A stretch of DNA of 64,000 bases from Flavobacteriales bacterium UBA5081 (lineage in GTDB: Bacteria; Bacteroidota; Bacteroidia; Flavobacteriales_E; Vicingaceae). Position 1 is the stretch's first letter. Every line of letters starts with the position of its first letter. The notes beneath the pieces were generated by a model. That model had not been told where the DNA came from, did not search any database, and saw only the letters and a list, made by a program, of their open reading frames with translations. Below, one piece after another: positions 51,435 to 60,456 of the stretch. A program made the position numbers and the translations under genes. Where the stretch lies: the NCBI GenBank assembly GCA_002415785.1, contig DIAJ01000033.1, positions 219,465 through 283,464 of the forward strand, in the 5' to 3' direction.

Positions 51435-52490
51435 TTACCTATTTTGATATTGTTCTTGATAGTATTTTTGATAAGCTCCTGAAGTGACATTTTTTAGCCA
51501 AGCTTCATTTTGCAAATACCAATCAACCGTTTTTTCTAAGCCTTCAGCAAAATCAATCGAAGGCTCCCATCCTAAATCATTTTTTAACTTAGATGCATCA
51601 ATGGCATATCGTTTATCGTGCCCTTGTCGATCTTTCACGTAGGTGATTAGCTTTTCAGAGCTTCCGGCTGCTCTTCCCAGCTTTTCATCCATAATCTCAC
51701 AAAGCTTCTTAATGAGCTCAATGTTCTGCCACTCGTTGTTTCCTCCAATATTATAGGTCTCTCCTACTTTTCCCGAGTGAAAAATCACATCAATTGCATC
51801 TGCATGGTCATTTACCCAAAGCCAATCTCTAACATTATCGCCTTTACCGTAAACGGGAAGACTTTTGTTCTCTTTAATGTTATGTATAAAAAGAGGAATT
51901 AACTTCTCCGGGAACTGATTCGCACCATAATTATTACTGCAATTTGAAATCACCACGGGCAAATCATAGGTGTGATGATATGCTCTCACTAAATGGTCGG
52001 ATGAAGCTTTTGAAGCAGAATAAGGACTGCGAGGGTCGTAAGGAGTGGTTTCTGTAAAATAGCCCTCTTTTCCCAATGAACCGTAAACCTCATCAGTAGA
52101 GACGTGATAAAACAACTTTCCGTTAAAATCTTTCCAATGTTTTCGAGCTACATTCATTAAAGTAGCAGTTCCCATTACATTGGTTTCAATAAAAGCATTT
52201 GGATTAGTAATCGAACGATCAACATGCGATTCAGCAGCCAAGTGGATCACCGCATCTATTTCGTGCTTTTCAAAAACCTCATCTAACAATTGCTCGTCCA
52301 AAATATCTCCCTTCACAAAAGTATAATTGGATTTATCGGCAACATCAACTAAGTTTTCAAGGTTTCCGGCATAAGTCAACTTATCGTAATTCACGATTTG
52401 ATAATCGGAATATTTATTTACGAATAAGCGCACTACATGCGAGCCTATAAATCCCGCTCCTCCGGTAATCAAAATGCTTTTTGTACTCAT
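51435..52490 (-). CDS. rmlB: dTDP-glucose 4,6-dehydratase
   Basis: RmlB makes dTDP-4-keto-6-deoxyglucose from dTDP-glucose, the entry to dTDP-deoxysugars such as rhamnose. The 351-residue protein has TGGAGFIGSHVV at the N-terminus, the active-site STDEVYG (about residues 130-136) and YSASK (about 160-164). It overlaps the WbpO-like gene by one base (TAATG). rmlA and rmlC are not in the window; an RmlD-like gene lies 33 kb away. Confidence 0.93.
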   Translation of the reverse strand: MSTKSILITGGAGFIGSHVVRLFVNKYSDYQIVNYDKLTYAGNLENLVDVADKSNYTFVKGDILDEQLLDEVFEKHEIDAVIHLAAESHVDRSITNPNAFIETNVMGTATLMNVARKHWKDFNGKLFYHVSTDEVYGSLGKEGYFTETTPYDPRSPYSASKASSDHLVRAYHHTYDLPVVISNCSNNYGANQFPEKLIPLFIHNIKENKSLPVYGKGDNVRDWLWVNDHADAIDVIFHSGKVGETYNIGGNNEWQNIELIKKLCEIMDEKLGRAAGSSEKLITYVKDRQGHDKRYAIDASKLKNDLGWEPSIDFAEGLEKTVDWYLQNEAWLKNVTSGAYQKYYQEQYQNR

Positions 52491-53785
52491 TATAAACTAA
52501 GGTATTTTGTCGATTCGATTTTTTCTTTCAACTTTCCCTTCACATCAAACACAAAACCGCTTGACTTCATGATTTTATCAAAGTATGCCCCATCTAAATT
52601 TATATACTCATCATGATTTACAGCAACAATTACTGCATCGTAATCATTTCCAACTTCGTCTGACAAGGAGTAACCATAGTGCTTTTTCACTTCTTTGGCA
52701 GAAGCATGTGGATCCACAGCCTCGACGTTTAAACCAAAAGCTTGTAATTCTTTAATTACGTCAACAACTTTTGAATTTCTGATATCGCTAACATTTTCCT
52801 TAAAAGTAGTCCCCATAATCAAGACTTTTGCCCCATCACTCTTGTGTCTACGGGCAACAATTTCTTTCATCACTCGGCTGGCAATATGTGCTCCCATACC
52901 ATCATTTACCGATCTACCGGAATTGATGATTTGCGCATGATAACCATATTCTTTTGCCTTGTATGTTAAGTAATAAGGATCAACTCCAATGCAATGACCG
53001 CCAACTAAACCGGGAGAGAAAGGCAAGAAATTCCACTTTGTGCCTGCAGCTCTTAAAACATCATACGTATTAATGTTCATCTTATTAAAGATAATTGAAA
53101 GCTCATTGATTAAGGCAATGTTCACATCTCTTTGAGTATTTTCAATAATTTTTGCCGCTTCTGCAACTTTTATACTTTCAGCACGATGAACACCTGCTCC
53201 AACAACTAACTCGTAAGTCTTAGCAATCTCTTCCAAAGACTCCTCACTGTCTCCGGAAACGACTTTTACAACATTTTCCAAGGTATGTTGAGTATCACCC
53301 GGGTTAATTCGCTCAGGAGAATAACCGACAGAAAAATCTTCGGGGTATTTTAAGCCACTTACTTTTTCCATTACCGGAATACAGTCCTCCTCCGTACAGC
53401 CCGGATAAACAGTGGACTCAAAAACTACATAATCCCCTTTCTTCAACACCTTACCTACCGATTTTGAGGCTGATAAAAGCGGTTTTAAATCCGGCAAATT
53501 GTGCTCATCGATGGGCGTTGGTACAGCTACTACGTAAAACTTAGCCGACTTCATATCTTCTAAATTGGCAGTAAAAGTAATGTCCGCTCCCTCAAAAGCC
53601 TCAACTTCCAATTCATCGCTAGGGTCAATATTTCTCTTCATTAACTCTACGCGCTCTTCGCTGATATCAAAACCAATTACTTTCACTTTTCTGGCAAATG
53701 CCAAAGCAATTGGTAATCCCACATAGCCCAATCCAACTACGGCAATGCTCTCCTCTTTGTTAACTAATTTCTGATAAATAGACAT
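52490..53785 (-). CDS. wbpO: UDP-N-acetylhexosamine 6-dehydrogenase, WbpO/TviB-like
   Basis: This NAD-dependent enzyme oxidises UDP-HexNAc to the uronic acid. The 431-residue protein has the nucleotide motif VVGLGYVGLPIALAFA (about residues 15-30) and the catalytic cysteine in GGHCIGVDPYYL (about 255-266). It resembles the WbpO/TviB/VipA group more than the UDP-glucose dehydrogenase at 55351. It is tightly packed between wbpD and rmlB. With the WbpP-like epimerase it would give UDP-GalNAcA or UDP-GlcNAcA. Confidence 0.88.
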   Translation of the reverse strand: MSIYQKLVNKEESIAVVGLGYVGLPIALAFARKVKVIGFDISEERVELMKRNIDPSDELEVEAFEGADITFTANLEDMKSAKFYVVAVPTPIDEHNLPDLKPLLSASKSVGKVLKKGDYVVFESTVYPGCTEEDCIPVMEKVSGLKYPEDFSVGYSPERINPGDTQHTLENVVKVVSGDSEESLEEIAKTYELVVGAGVHRAESIKVAEAAKIIENTQRDVNIALINELSIIFNKMNINTYDVLRAAGTKWNFLPFSPGLVGGHCIGVDPYYLTYKAKEYGYHAQIINSGRSVNDGMGAHIASRVMKEIVARRHKSDGAKVLIMGTTFKENVSDIRNSKVVDVIKELQAFGLNVEAVDPHASAKEVKKHYGYSLSDEVGNDYDAVIVAVNHDEYINLDGAYFDKIMKSSGFVFDVKGKLKEKIESTKYLSL

Positions 53786-53798
53786 TATTATTGTATGA

Positions 53799-54371
53799 TT
53801 ATAATTTTCTAACTTGATTATTTTCTAATTGATATTTCTCTTTTGACTCAGGACAAATGGCAAAGCCTTCCTCATTAAACTCAAGGCGATGACCATATTC
53901 ACTCATCCAGCCAATTTGCTTAGCAGGGTTCCCAACCATGAGCGCATAATCTTTTACCGTTTTAGTAATTACTGCTCCTGCCCCAATAAAGCAGTAGCGC
54001 CCTAAATCATGTCCGCAAACTATGGTAGCATTGGCGCCGATGGTAGCGCCTTTTTTCACCAATGTTTTTTCGTATTGATTTCTTCTATTCACTGCTGAGC
54101 GAGGGTTAGTGACGTTGGTAAAAACCATGGAAGGTCCCAAAAAAACATCGTCTTCACATTCCACTCCGGTGTAGATGGAAACATTGTTTTGCACTTTTAC
54201 TTGATTTCCCAAGACAACATCCGGAGAAATCACACAGTTCTGACCGATATTGCATTTTTTCCCTAGCTTAGCCCCGGGCATAATATGAGAAAAGTGCCAT
54301 ATTTTAGTTCCTTCGCCAATTTCGCAACCTTCGTCGATTACGGCAGTTTCATGAGCAAAATAGTTTGTCAT
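53799..54371 (-). CDS. wbpD: WbpD-like N-acetyltransferase (left-handed beta helix)
   Basis: WbpD acetylates the 3-amino group of UDP-2-acetamido-3-amino-glucuronate. The 190-residue protein is mostly hexapeptide repeats forming a left-handed beta helix (GEGTKIWHFSHIMPGAKLG, CNIGQNCVISPDVVLG, GATIGANATIVCGHDLG). The PRSAVNRRNQYEKTLVKKGA stretch is typical of this family. Its start overlaps the end of the UDP-xylose gene by four bases (ATGA). The WbpE-like aminotransferase lies three genes upstream. Substrate is inferred from family. Confidence 0.85.
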   Translation of the reverse strand: MTNYFAHETAVIDEGCEIGEGTKIWHFSHIMPGAKLGKKCNIGQNCVISPDVVLGNQVKVQNNVSIYTGVECEDDVFLGPSMVFTNVTNPRSAVNRRNQYEKTLVKKGATIGANATIVCGHDLGRYCFIGAGAVITKTVKDYALMVGNPAKQIGWMSEYGHRLEFNEEGFAICPESKEKYQLENNQVRKL

Positions 54372-55354
54372 TTGCGGATGTATTTTGAAAAATCGTTGTG
54401 TTCTTTTTTGTATAGAGCCTTTTCACTTAGCGATTTAAAATACTCATAAGTAATTTTCAATCCTTCTGCTCTACTCACTTTAGGCTCCCAACCTAATAAT
54501 TCTCTCGCTTTTGTAATATCCGGTTGGCGCTGCATCGGATCGTCTTTTGGCAAGTCCTTAAAAGTGATTTTTTGTTGCGTCCCTGTTAGTTTAATAATCT
54601 CTTCTGCAAACTCTAAAATGGTAATTTCATCCGGATTACCAATATTTACCGGCTGTGCGTAATCGCTCATCAGCAAACGATAAATCCCTTCCACTAAGTC
54701 AACCACATAGCAAAAAGAACGCGTTTGTGAGCCATCTCCAAATACGGTTAAATCTTCACCTCGCAATGCCTGCCCAATAAATGCAGGTAAAACCCTTCCG
54801 TCGTTTAATCGCATGCGGGGACCATAAGTATTAAAAATGCGGACAATGGCCACTTCCAATTTGTGAAAATTGTGATAAGCCATAGTGATTGCTTCTTGAA
54901 AGCGTTTAGCCTCATCGTAAACTCCTCGCGGACCAATGGGATTAACATTTCCCCAATAATCCTCTGATTGTGGATGTACTAAAGGGTCGCCATAAACTTC
55001 AGAGGTAGAAGCTACAAGTATTTTAGCAGACTTTGCTTTAGCTAACCCCAATAAATTATGTGTTCCTAAAGAACTCACCTTTAAGGTTTGGATAGGAATT
55101 TTTAAGTAGTCTATCGGACTGGCAGGCGATGCAAAATGCAATATGTAATCTAAATCTCCGGAAACGTGAACGTGATTAGAAACATCGTGATTGTAGAACT
55201 CAAATTCCTCTAAAGGGAATAAGTGTTCCAAATTTTCAATATTTCCGGTAATGAGGTTGTCCATTCCCACCACTCGATAGCCTTCTTCTATAAAGCGATC
55301 GCAAAGATGAGAACCCAAAAATCCGGCTGCTCCGGTGATTAATACACGTTTCAT
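54368..55354 (-). CDS. UDP-glucuronate decarboxylase (UDP-xylose synthase)
   Basis: This SDR decarboxylates UDP-glucuronate to UDP-xylose via a 4-keto intermediate. The 328-residue protein has GAAGFLGSHLCDRF at the N-terminus, HFASPASPIDYLK (about 74-86), ASTSEVYGDP (about 116-125), YDEAKR (about 147-152) and RIFNTYGPRM, the pattern of bacterial UXS. The supplier of its substrate, Ugd, is the gene directly upstream and overlaps it by four bases (ATGA). Confidence 0.9.
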   Translation of the reverse strand: MKRVLITGAAGFLGSHLCDRFIEEGYRVVGMDNLITGNIENLEHLFPLEEFEFYNHDVSNHVHVSGDLDYILHFASPASPIDYLKIPIQTLKVSSLGTHNLLGLAKAKSAKILVASTSEVYGDPLVHPQSEDYWGNVNPIGPRGVYDEAKRFQEAITMAYHNFHKLEVAIVRIFNTYGPRMRLNDGRVLPAFIGQALRGEDLTVFGDGSQTRSFCYVVDLVEGIYRLLMSDYAQPVNIGNPDEITILEFAEEIIKLTGTQQKITFKDLPKDDPMQRQPDITKARELLGWEPKVSRAEGLKITYEYFKSLSEKALYKKEHNDFSKYIRK

Positions 55355-56670
55355 GATTTTGCTAAAACTTTATCTCTACCAATGCTGATGTAATCAAATC
55401 CTTCTTTTTCCATCAACTCTAAATCGTAAAGGTTTCTACCGTCGAAAATAATTTTTTCATTTAGCTTTTGGCTTACCTTCTTAAAATCAGGATGTCTGAA
55501 AACCGACCACTCTGTTGCAATGATTAAGAAATCTGCATCATCGCAAGCATCGTATAAATCCATAGCAAAACGAATCTTATCGCCTAAGCGCTCCTGCACA
55601 TTCGACATTGCTTCGGGATCGTAAGCCGCAATTGTTGCTCCTTCTTTTAATAACTCATCGATTAAATACAAGGCCGGAGCTTCTCTAATATCGTCCGTAT
55701 CCGGTTTAAAAGCCAATCCCCAAAGTGCAATACTTTTTCCTTTCAAATCGCCACCAAAGTACTCTTTAATTTTAGGTACCAATGAAGTTTTTTGTTCTTG
55801 GTTAACGCGCATTACAGAGTCCAATATTTGGAAATCGTAGCCCATTTCTTTGCCCGATTTTGCCAAAGCTTGTACGTCTTTTGGGAAACAACTTCCTCCG
55901 TATCCAATACCCGGAAATAAAAAGCGCTTGCCAATTCTCGTGTCTGAGCCAATTCCCGCACGAACGGCATCTACGTCAGCACCTACTTTTTCGCAAAAGT
56001 TGGCAATTTCATTCATAAAAGTAATCTTGGTAGCCAAGAAAGCATTGGCTGCATACTTTGTTAGCTCAGCCGACTTTTCATCCATAAAAATAATTGGATT
56101 CCCTTGACGAACATAGGGCTTATACAACTCCTCCAACATTTTCCTCGCTTTTTCAGAGCGCGTTCCAATCACCACTCGATCCGGCTTAAGAAAATCATCC
56201 ACTGCAAAACCTTCACGCAAGAATTCAGGATTGGAAACCACATCGAATTCTACTTTTGCGTTTTTAGCTACTGCAGCCGTTACTTTTTCAGCAGTTCCTA
56301 CAGGCACTGTACTTTTATCGATAATGATTTTGTAATCTTCAATCATTTTTCCGAGTTCATCGGCAACTCCTAAAACGTAAGATAAGTCAGCAGACCCATC
56401 CTCTCCTGGAGGTGTGGGCAGTGCCAAGAAAATAATCGTGGCATCTTTTATCGCCTCTTTCAACTCCGTCGTAAAGCTCAATCGCTTTTGCTTGATATTT
56501 CGCTCAAAAAGCGCATCTAAGTGCGGTTCGTAAATGGGCACAATCCCATTTTTCATTTTCTGAACTTTTGCTTCGTCAATGTCTACACAAACCACTTCGT
56601 TTCCGGTTTCTGCCAAGCAAGTTCCGGTAACCAATCCAACATATCCTGTTCCTACAACAGCTATTTTCAT
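55351..56670 (-). CDS. ugd: UDP-glucose 6-dehydrogenase
   Basis: Ugd oxidises UDP-glucose to UDP-glucuronate with two NAD. The 439-residue protein has VVGTGYVGLVTGTCLAETG at the N-terminus, the catalytic cysteine in GIGYGGSCFPKDVQAL (about 253-268) and the linker to the C-terminal UDP-binding domain. It feeds the UDP-xylose synthase that follows it in the same transcript. Confidence 0.95.
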   Translation of the reverse strand: MKIAVVGTGYVGLVTGTCLAETGNEVVCVDIDEAKVQKMKNGIVPIYEPHLDALFERNIKQKRLSFTTELKEAIKDATIIFLALPTPPGEDGSADLSYVLGVADELGKMIEDYKIIIDKSTVPVGTAEKVTAAVAKNAKVEFDVVSNPEFLREGFAVDDFLKPDRVVIGTRSEKARKMLEELYKPYVRQGNPIIFMDEKSAELTKYAANAFLATKITFMNEIANFCEKVGADVDAVRAGIGSDTRIGKRFLFPGIGYGGSCFPKDVQALAKSGKEMGYDFQILDSVMRVNQEQKTSLVPKIKEYFGGDLKGKSIALWGLAFKPDTDDIREAPALYLIDELLKEGATIAAYDPEAMSNVQERLGDKIRFAMDLYDACDDADFLIIATEWSVFRHPDFKKVSQKLNEKIIFDGRNLYDLELMEKEGFDYISIGRDKVLAKS

Positions 56671-56682
56671 TTAAGATCTATT

Positions 56683-57810
56683 TTATTTAAAAAACTCTTT
56701 TACTTTCTCAGTAATATAACCTAACTGATCTTCATCTAACTCCGTGTGCATTGGCAATGAAATCACCTCTTTTGCTAATTGCTCTGCCACGGGAAAAGCT
56801 CCGTCTTGATAACGATCGTCTCGATAAGCTTTTTGCTGATGAAGCGGCACCGGATAATAAATCATGGCAGGAACACCATTATCCATTAAGTGCTTTTGCA
56901 AAGCATCACGCTGACCATTTAACACTCTTAAGGTGTATTGATGGAAAACATGCGTAGAGTTTTCAACTCTCACAGGAGTTTGCAATTCTTCTATTTCAGA
57001 AAACACTTGATCGTAATAATTAGCAGCATTGTTTCTCGAGCGATTGTATTTATTCAATTTTTGAAGTTTAACGCTCAAGACGGCCGCCTGAATACTGTCT
57101 AATCTAGAATTTACACCGATTTCATCGTGATAATAGCGCACCTTCATTCCGTGATTCACAATCATTCTAGCTTTTTCCGCCAAAGTATCGTCATTGGTAA
57201 AAAGCGCTCCTCCATCTCCATAACATCCTAAATTTTTAGATGGGAAAAAGGAAGTACAACCAAAATCGCCAATGGTTCCTGACTTTTGCTTCTTGCCATT
57301 TTCAAAGACAAAATCAGCACCAATCGATTGAGCTCCATCTTCCACCACTTTTAAGTTGTGTTTATTGGCTACTTGCATAATTTCTTCCATATTGGCAGAC
57401 TGACCAAACAAATGCACCGGAATAATGGCTTTTGTTTTGGGCGTAATGGCCGCTTCAATTTCTGAAGAAGAAATCAAATATGTATCCGGATTTACGTCCA
57501 CTAAAATCGGACGCAATCCTAATAAAGCGATAACTTCTGCTGTTGCTACGAAGGTAAATGTAGTGGTAATCACTTCATCACCGGGTTTTAAATCCAATGC
57601 CATCAAGGCTACTTGTAAGGCATCAGTACCATTCCCACAGGGAATTACATGTTTCACGTCTAAGTACGTTTCTAACTCTTCCTGAAAACGTTTCACTTCA
57701 GGCCCGTTAATAAAGGCAGTTGAGTCAATTACGTTTTGAATTCGGGAATCAATATCTTTTTTTATGTCTTGGTATTGACTTTTCAAGTCAACCATTTGAA
57801 TATCTCGCAT
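56683..57810 (-). CDS. DegT/DnrJ/EryC1-family sugar aminotransferase (WbpE-like)
   Basis: This PLP enzyme transfers an amino group to a keto-sugar nucleotide. The 375-residue protein has IPCGNGTDALQVALMALDL (about 56-74), TTTFTFVATAEVI (about 83-95), VEDGAQSIGA with the PLP-contacting aspartate (about 155-164) and the PLP lysine in FFPSKNLGCYGDGGAL (about 186-201). With the WbpD-like acetyltransferase it suggests formation of a 3-acetamido uronate. The 3-dehydrogenase WbpB that should act before it is missing from the window. It is first in the eight-gene run. Confidence 0.85.
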   Translation of the reverse strand: MRDIQMVDLKSQYQDIKKDIDSRIQNVIDSTAFINGPEVKRFQEELETYLDVKHVIPCGNGTDALQVALMALDLKPGDEVITTTFTFVATAEVIALLGLRPILVDVNPDTYLISSSEIEAAITPKTKAIIPVHLFGQSANMEEIMQVANKHNLKVVEDGAQSIGADFVFENGKKQKSGTIGDFGCTSFFPSKNLGCYGDGGALFTNDDTLAEKARMIVNHGMKVRYYHDEIGVNSRLDSIQAAVLSVKLQKLNKYNRSRNNAANYYDQVFSEIEELQTPVRVENSTHVFHQYTLRVLNGQRDALQKHLMDNGVPAMIYYPVPLHQQKAYRDDRYQDGAFPVAEQLAKEVISLPMHTELDEDQLGYITEKVKEFFK

Positions 57811-57889
57811 ATTCAGCTTTTTAATTTGGGTTGCGAAGATAGTGTTTTTATGGAAGTTTTTCCTTAAAAATTGTTGGTAATTTAGCCCA

Positions 57890-58672
57890 ATGAATGTGTT
57901 AAAAATTCGTCTTTCTTTAATTTTCGCCCTTTCTTTTTGTGCACTACAACTTTATGCGCAAACTAAGGCAGATGAAAAAGATGAGGACAAAGCTACTTCA
58001 GAAGGCATTCCATTTATCCGATTTCAATACCAATATTCAGCTGCCGGTGGCGACTTAGAAGATCGCTATGGAAACATTAATGGAGTTGGTGGAGCTTTTG
58101 GATACAAAACCAAATCCAATTGGGAGTTTGAAATTGAAGGAAACTACTTATTCAGTCGCAATGTAAAAGTTCAAGGTTTGCTCAACGACATTATCAACAG
58201 TGCCGGCGATGTAACCGACTCCGACGGAGAGTTAGTTAAACTTATTTACGAACAAAGAGGTTTGTCTTTTTACGCATCAGTAGGAAAAGTACTCAACCTA
58301 CTCAGCCCAAACCCTAATTCCGGAATTTTTATTCAAGCCGGAGTGGGTTATTTGCAGCACAAAATTAAAATCGACTACAGAGATGGAACTGTTTTTCAAC
58401 TCAGCGATGAAATGATAAAAGGCTACGATCGACTGCATAGCGGGCTTGCTTTCCGTCAATTTATCGGATACCAATACTTTGGAAAAAGCAATTTAGTTAA
58501 CTTTTATGCAGGCTTTGAGTTCAATCAAGCCATCACATACAATCGCAGAAAATACAACTACGATAGTCGCTCTTATGATACCGAGCAAAAACTGGATTTA
58601 CTCAGCGGCTTTAAAGTGGGTTGGATTATCCCATTTAGAAGTCGGGCTTCTGAAGAATTTTATTATTACTAA
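57890..58672 (+). CDS. Predicted outer-membrane beta-barrel protein
   Basis: The 260-residue protein has a signal peptide (about 1-24, cleaved near YAQ) followed by alternating strands with many aromatic residues and a tyrosine-ending C-terminus (EEFYYY), as expected for a small outer-membrane barrel. Its family is not recognised. It is nine bases upstream of waaA and probably in the same transcript, hinting at a link with lipopolysaccharide or the outer membrane. Transcription may start at a TAATTTAG element just before the gene. Confidence 0.72.
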   Translation: MNVLKIRLSLIFALSFCALQLYAQTKADEKDEDKATSEGIPFIRFQYQYSAAGGDLEDRYGNINGVGGAFGYKTKSNWEFEIEGNYLFSRNVKVQGLLNDIINSAGDVTDSDGELVKLIYEQRGLSFYASVGKVLNLLSPNPNSGIFIQAGVGYLQHKIKIDYRDGTVFQLSDEMIKGYDRLHSGLAFRQFIGYQYFGKSNLVNFYAGFEFNQAITYNRRKYNYDSRSYDTEQKLDLLSGFKVGWIIPFRSRASEEFYYY

Positions 58673-58681
58673 AATTCACAC

Positions 58682-59926
58682 ATGTACTTTCTTTATCAAC
58701 TTTTTGTACTTCTATTTCATTGGGTGATGCAGTTGGCTTCTCTTTTTCACCCAAAAGCAAAACTTTGGGTAAATGGTCGCAAAAACTGGAAACAGAAATT
58801 ATCGCATGAGCTAAAAGGAAAAGAAAATTGCATTTGGGTACACTCTGCTTCTTTAGGTGAATTTGAGCAAGGTCGCCCGCTGATTGAAAAGTTAAAAAAA
58901 GAGCATCCCTCCTACACTATCGTTTTAAGTTTTTTTTCGCCCTCAGGTTATGAGTTACGTAAAAACTACCAACATGCCGATGTGGTGACTTATTTACCAA
59001 TGGATCTTAAAAGAAACGCCAAAGATTTTATTGCCCTTTTAAATCCTAAAATGGCTGTTTTTGTAAAATATGAGTATTGGTTCAACTACCTTAATGAACT
59101 AGAGAGGAGAAATACACCCACTTTTTTACTTTCGGGGATTTTGTGGAAAGATTTGTACTTTTTCAAATCTTATGGAAAGTGGTTTAGTCGACAACTAAGC
59201 GCTTTTGAACACTTTTTTGTACAAAACACAGCAACCGCAGAATTATTAAAAAGTATTGGCTATAAAAACACTACAGTTTGCGGCGACAGTCGTTTCGATC
59301 GTGTAATTGAATTGCCGAAAGAACCCTTTAAGCCGGAAGAATTAGAAGAATTTGCCCCAAATAATAACGCACTTATCTTTGGCAGCAGCTGGGAAAAGGA
59401 AAATGAGTTCGCCATAAAAATTGCAGAAGCCTTACCTCACCAAAAAATCATTATTGCTCCCCACGAAATTGATGCAGCTAAAATCGAAAAGTTAAAAAGC
59501 AATTTCAACAAAGCACTTTTGTGGTCTGAAATTAATAATAACTTCCCCCTTTTAAAAGAAACTCAAGTTCTTATCATCGACAGCATTGGTATGCTCTCAA
59601 AGCTTTATCGATACGGTAAAATAGCGATCATTGGCGGAGGGTTTGGCGCCGGCATTCACAACACCCTAGAAGCAGCAGTTTACGGCTTACCCTTAGTTTT
59701 CGGCCCCAACTACCAACGATTTCAAGAAGCTGTCGACTTGATAAAATTAAACGCCGCATTTAGCGTAAACAATTACAATGAATTTGAAACTAAAATTCAG
59801 CAGTTGTTGAACGATACTGACTTTTATCAAAAAGCCGCTGAAGCTGCTGAAAAGTATGTAAAGGAAAGTTCCGGGGCTACGGAGGAGATGTTAGAATATT
59901 TGAGAAGAAATAGGATTATCCAATAA
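58682..59926 (+). CDS. waaA: 3-deoxy-D-manno-octulosonic acid (Kdo) transferase
   Basis: WaaA adds Kdo to lipid A precursors, completing the inner core of lipopolysaccharide. The 414-residue protein has an N-terminal membrane anchor (about 1-22) and the conserved segments WVHSASLGEFEQGRPL (about 55-70) and VFVKYEYWFN (about 121-130), GDSRFDRV (about 202-209) and IIGGGFGAGIHNTLEAAVYG (about 316-335). The last is the GT-B donor-site block. It follows the barrel gene by nine bases. Confidence 0.95.
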   Translation: MYFLYQLFVLLFHWVMQLASLFHPKAKLWVNGRKNWKQKLSHELKGKENCIWVHSASLGEFEQGRPLIEKLKKEHPSYTIVLSFFSPSGYELRKNYQHADVVTYLPMDLKRNAKDFIALLNPKMAVFVKYEYWFNYLNELERRNTPTFLLSGILWKDLYFFKSYGKWFSRQLSAFEHFFVQNTATAELLKSIGYKNTTVCGDSRFDRVIELPKEPFKPEELEEFAPNNNALIFGSSWEKENEFAIKIAEALPHQKIIIAPHEIDAAKIEKLKSNFNKALLWSEINNNFPLLKETQVLIIDSIGMLSKLYRYGKIAIIGGGFGAGIHNTLEAAVYGLPLVFGPNYQRFQEAVDLIKLNAAFSVNNYNEFETKIQQLLNDTDFYQKAAEAAEKYVKESSGATEEMLEYLRRNRIIQ

Positions 59927-60456
59927 AAACTTAAGTTTAAAGTGCCTAAAGTTCTTATTAGAGCCAAGAGGCAAGATCGCTTTGCTGCAAGAATCAAGAA
60001 GGTTGAAGTGTCTAAAGTAATTGAAGTTTGAAGTTAATTATTTGCCGATTGTTATCGGTATCGCAAAAAATGGTTTCTAGTTACTTGTTTATAGTCTAAA
60101 GTTTATTTTCTAACCGCAAAATCCACCAAGGAGGCGCTAAGTTCACAAAGGTTAAAATGAGTGATGGTTTAAGGATGAATGAAAAAAGCTTAATAAATGC
60201 ATCTACTTTCTTTACTCTCTTATCATTCCTTTAACCACAGAGACACGGAAAACTCAGAGTTTTATTTACTTTGCACAAGGTCTCGTATTTAATTTCTCTT
60301 TTAACCATTAAGAAAGTTAAGACCTTCATTAAGGTTCAATACTCCCTAAAATTCCGCAGTACTCCAATTTAAAACCCAAACCATTAACCGCCTCAATTCA
60401 TTCGAAATTGACTTCGTCGAACCACTTCGTTAGGTTTCCCAGATTCGTAATTAACT
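59927..60456. repeat. Gene-free mosaic of dispersed repeat text, including direct repeat copy 1 (60061-60496)
   Basis: Positions 59936-60030 are low-complexity text with recurring units such as AGTGCCTAAAGT and AAGAATCAAGAAGG. A hairpin at 60043-60060 (CCGAT/ATCGG core) precedes copy 1 of a ~440-bp direct repeat whose second copy starts at 63555. On the minus strand the copy contains several segments that each end in GGTTA (for example GTGTCTCTGTGGTTAAAG and TTTTGCGGTTAG), resembling short repeats found widely in Bacteroidota. No open frame is seen. Confidence 0.75.
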
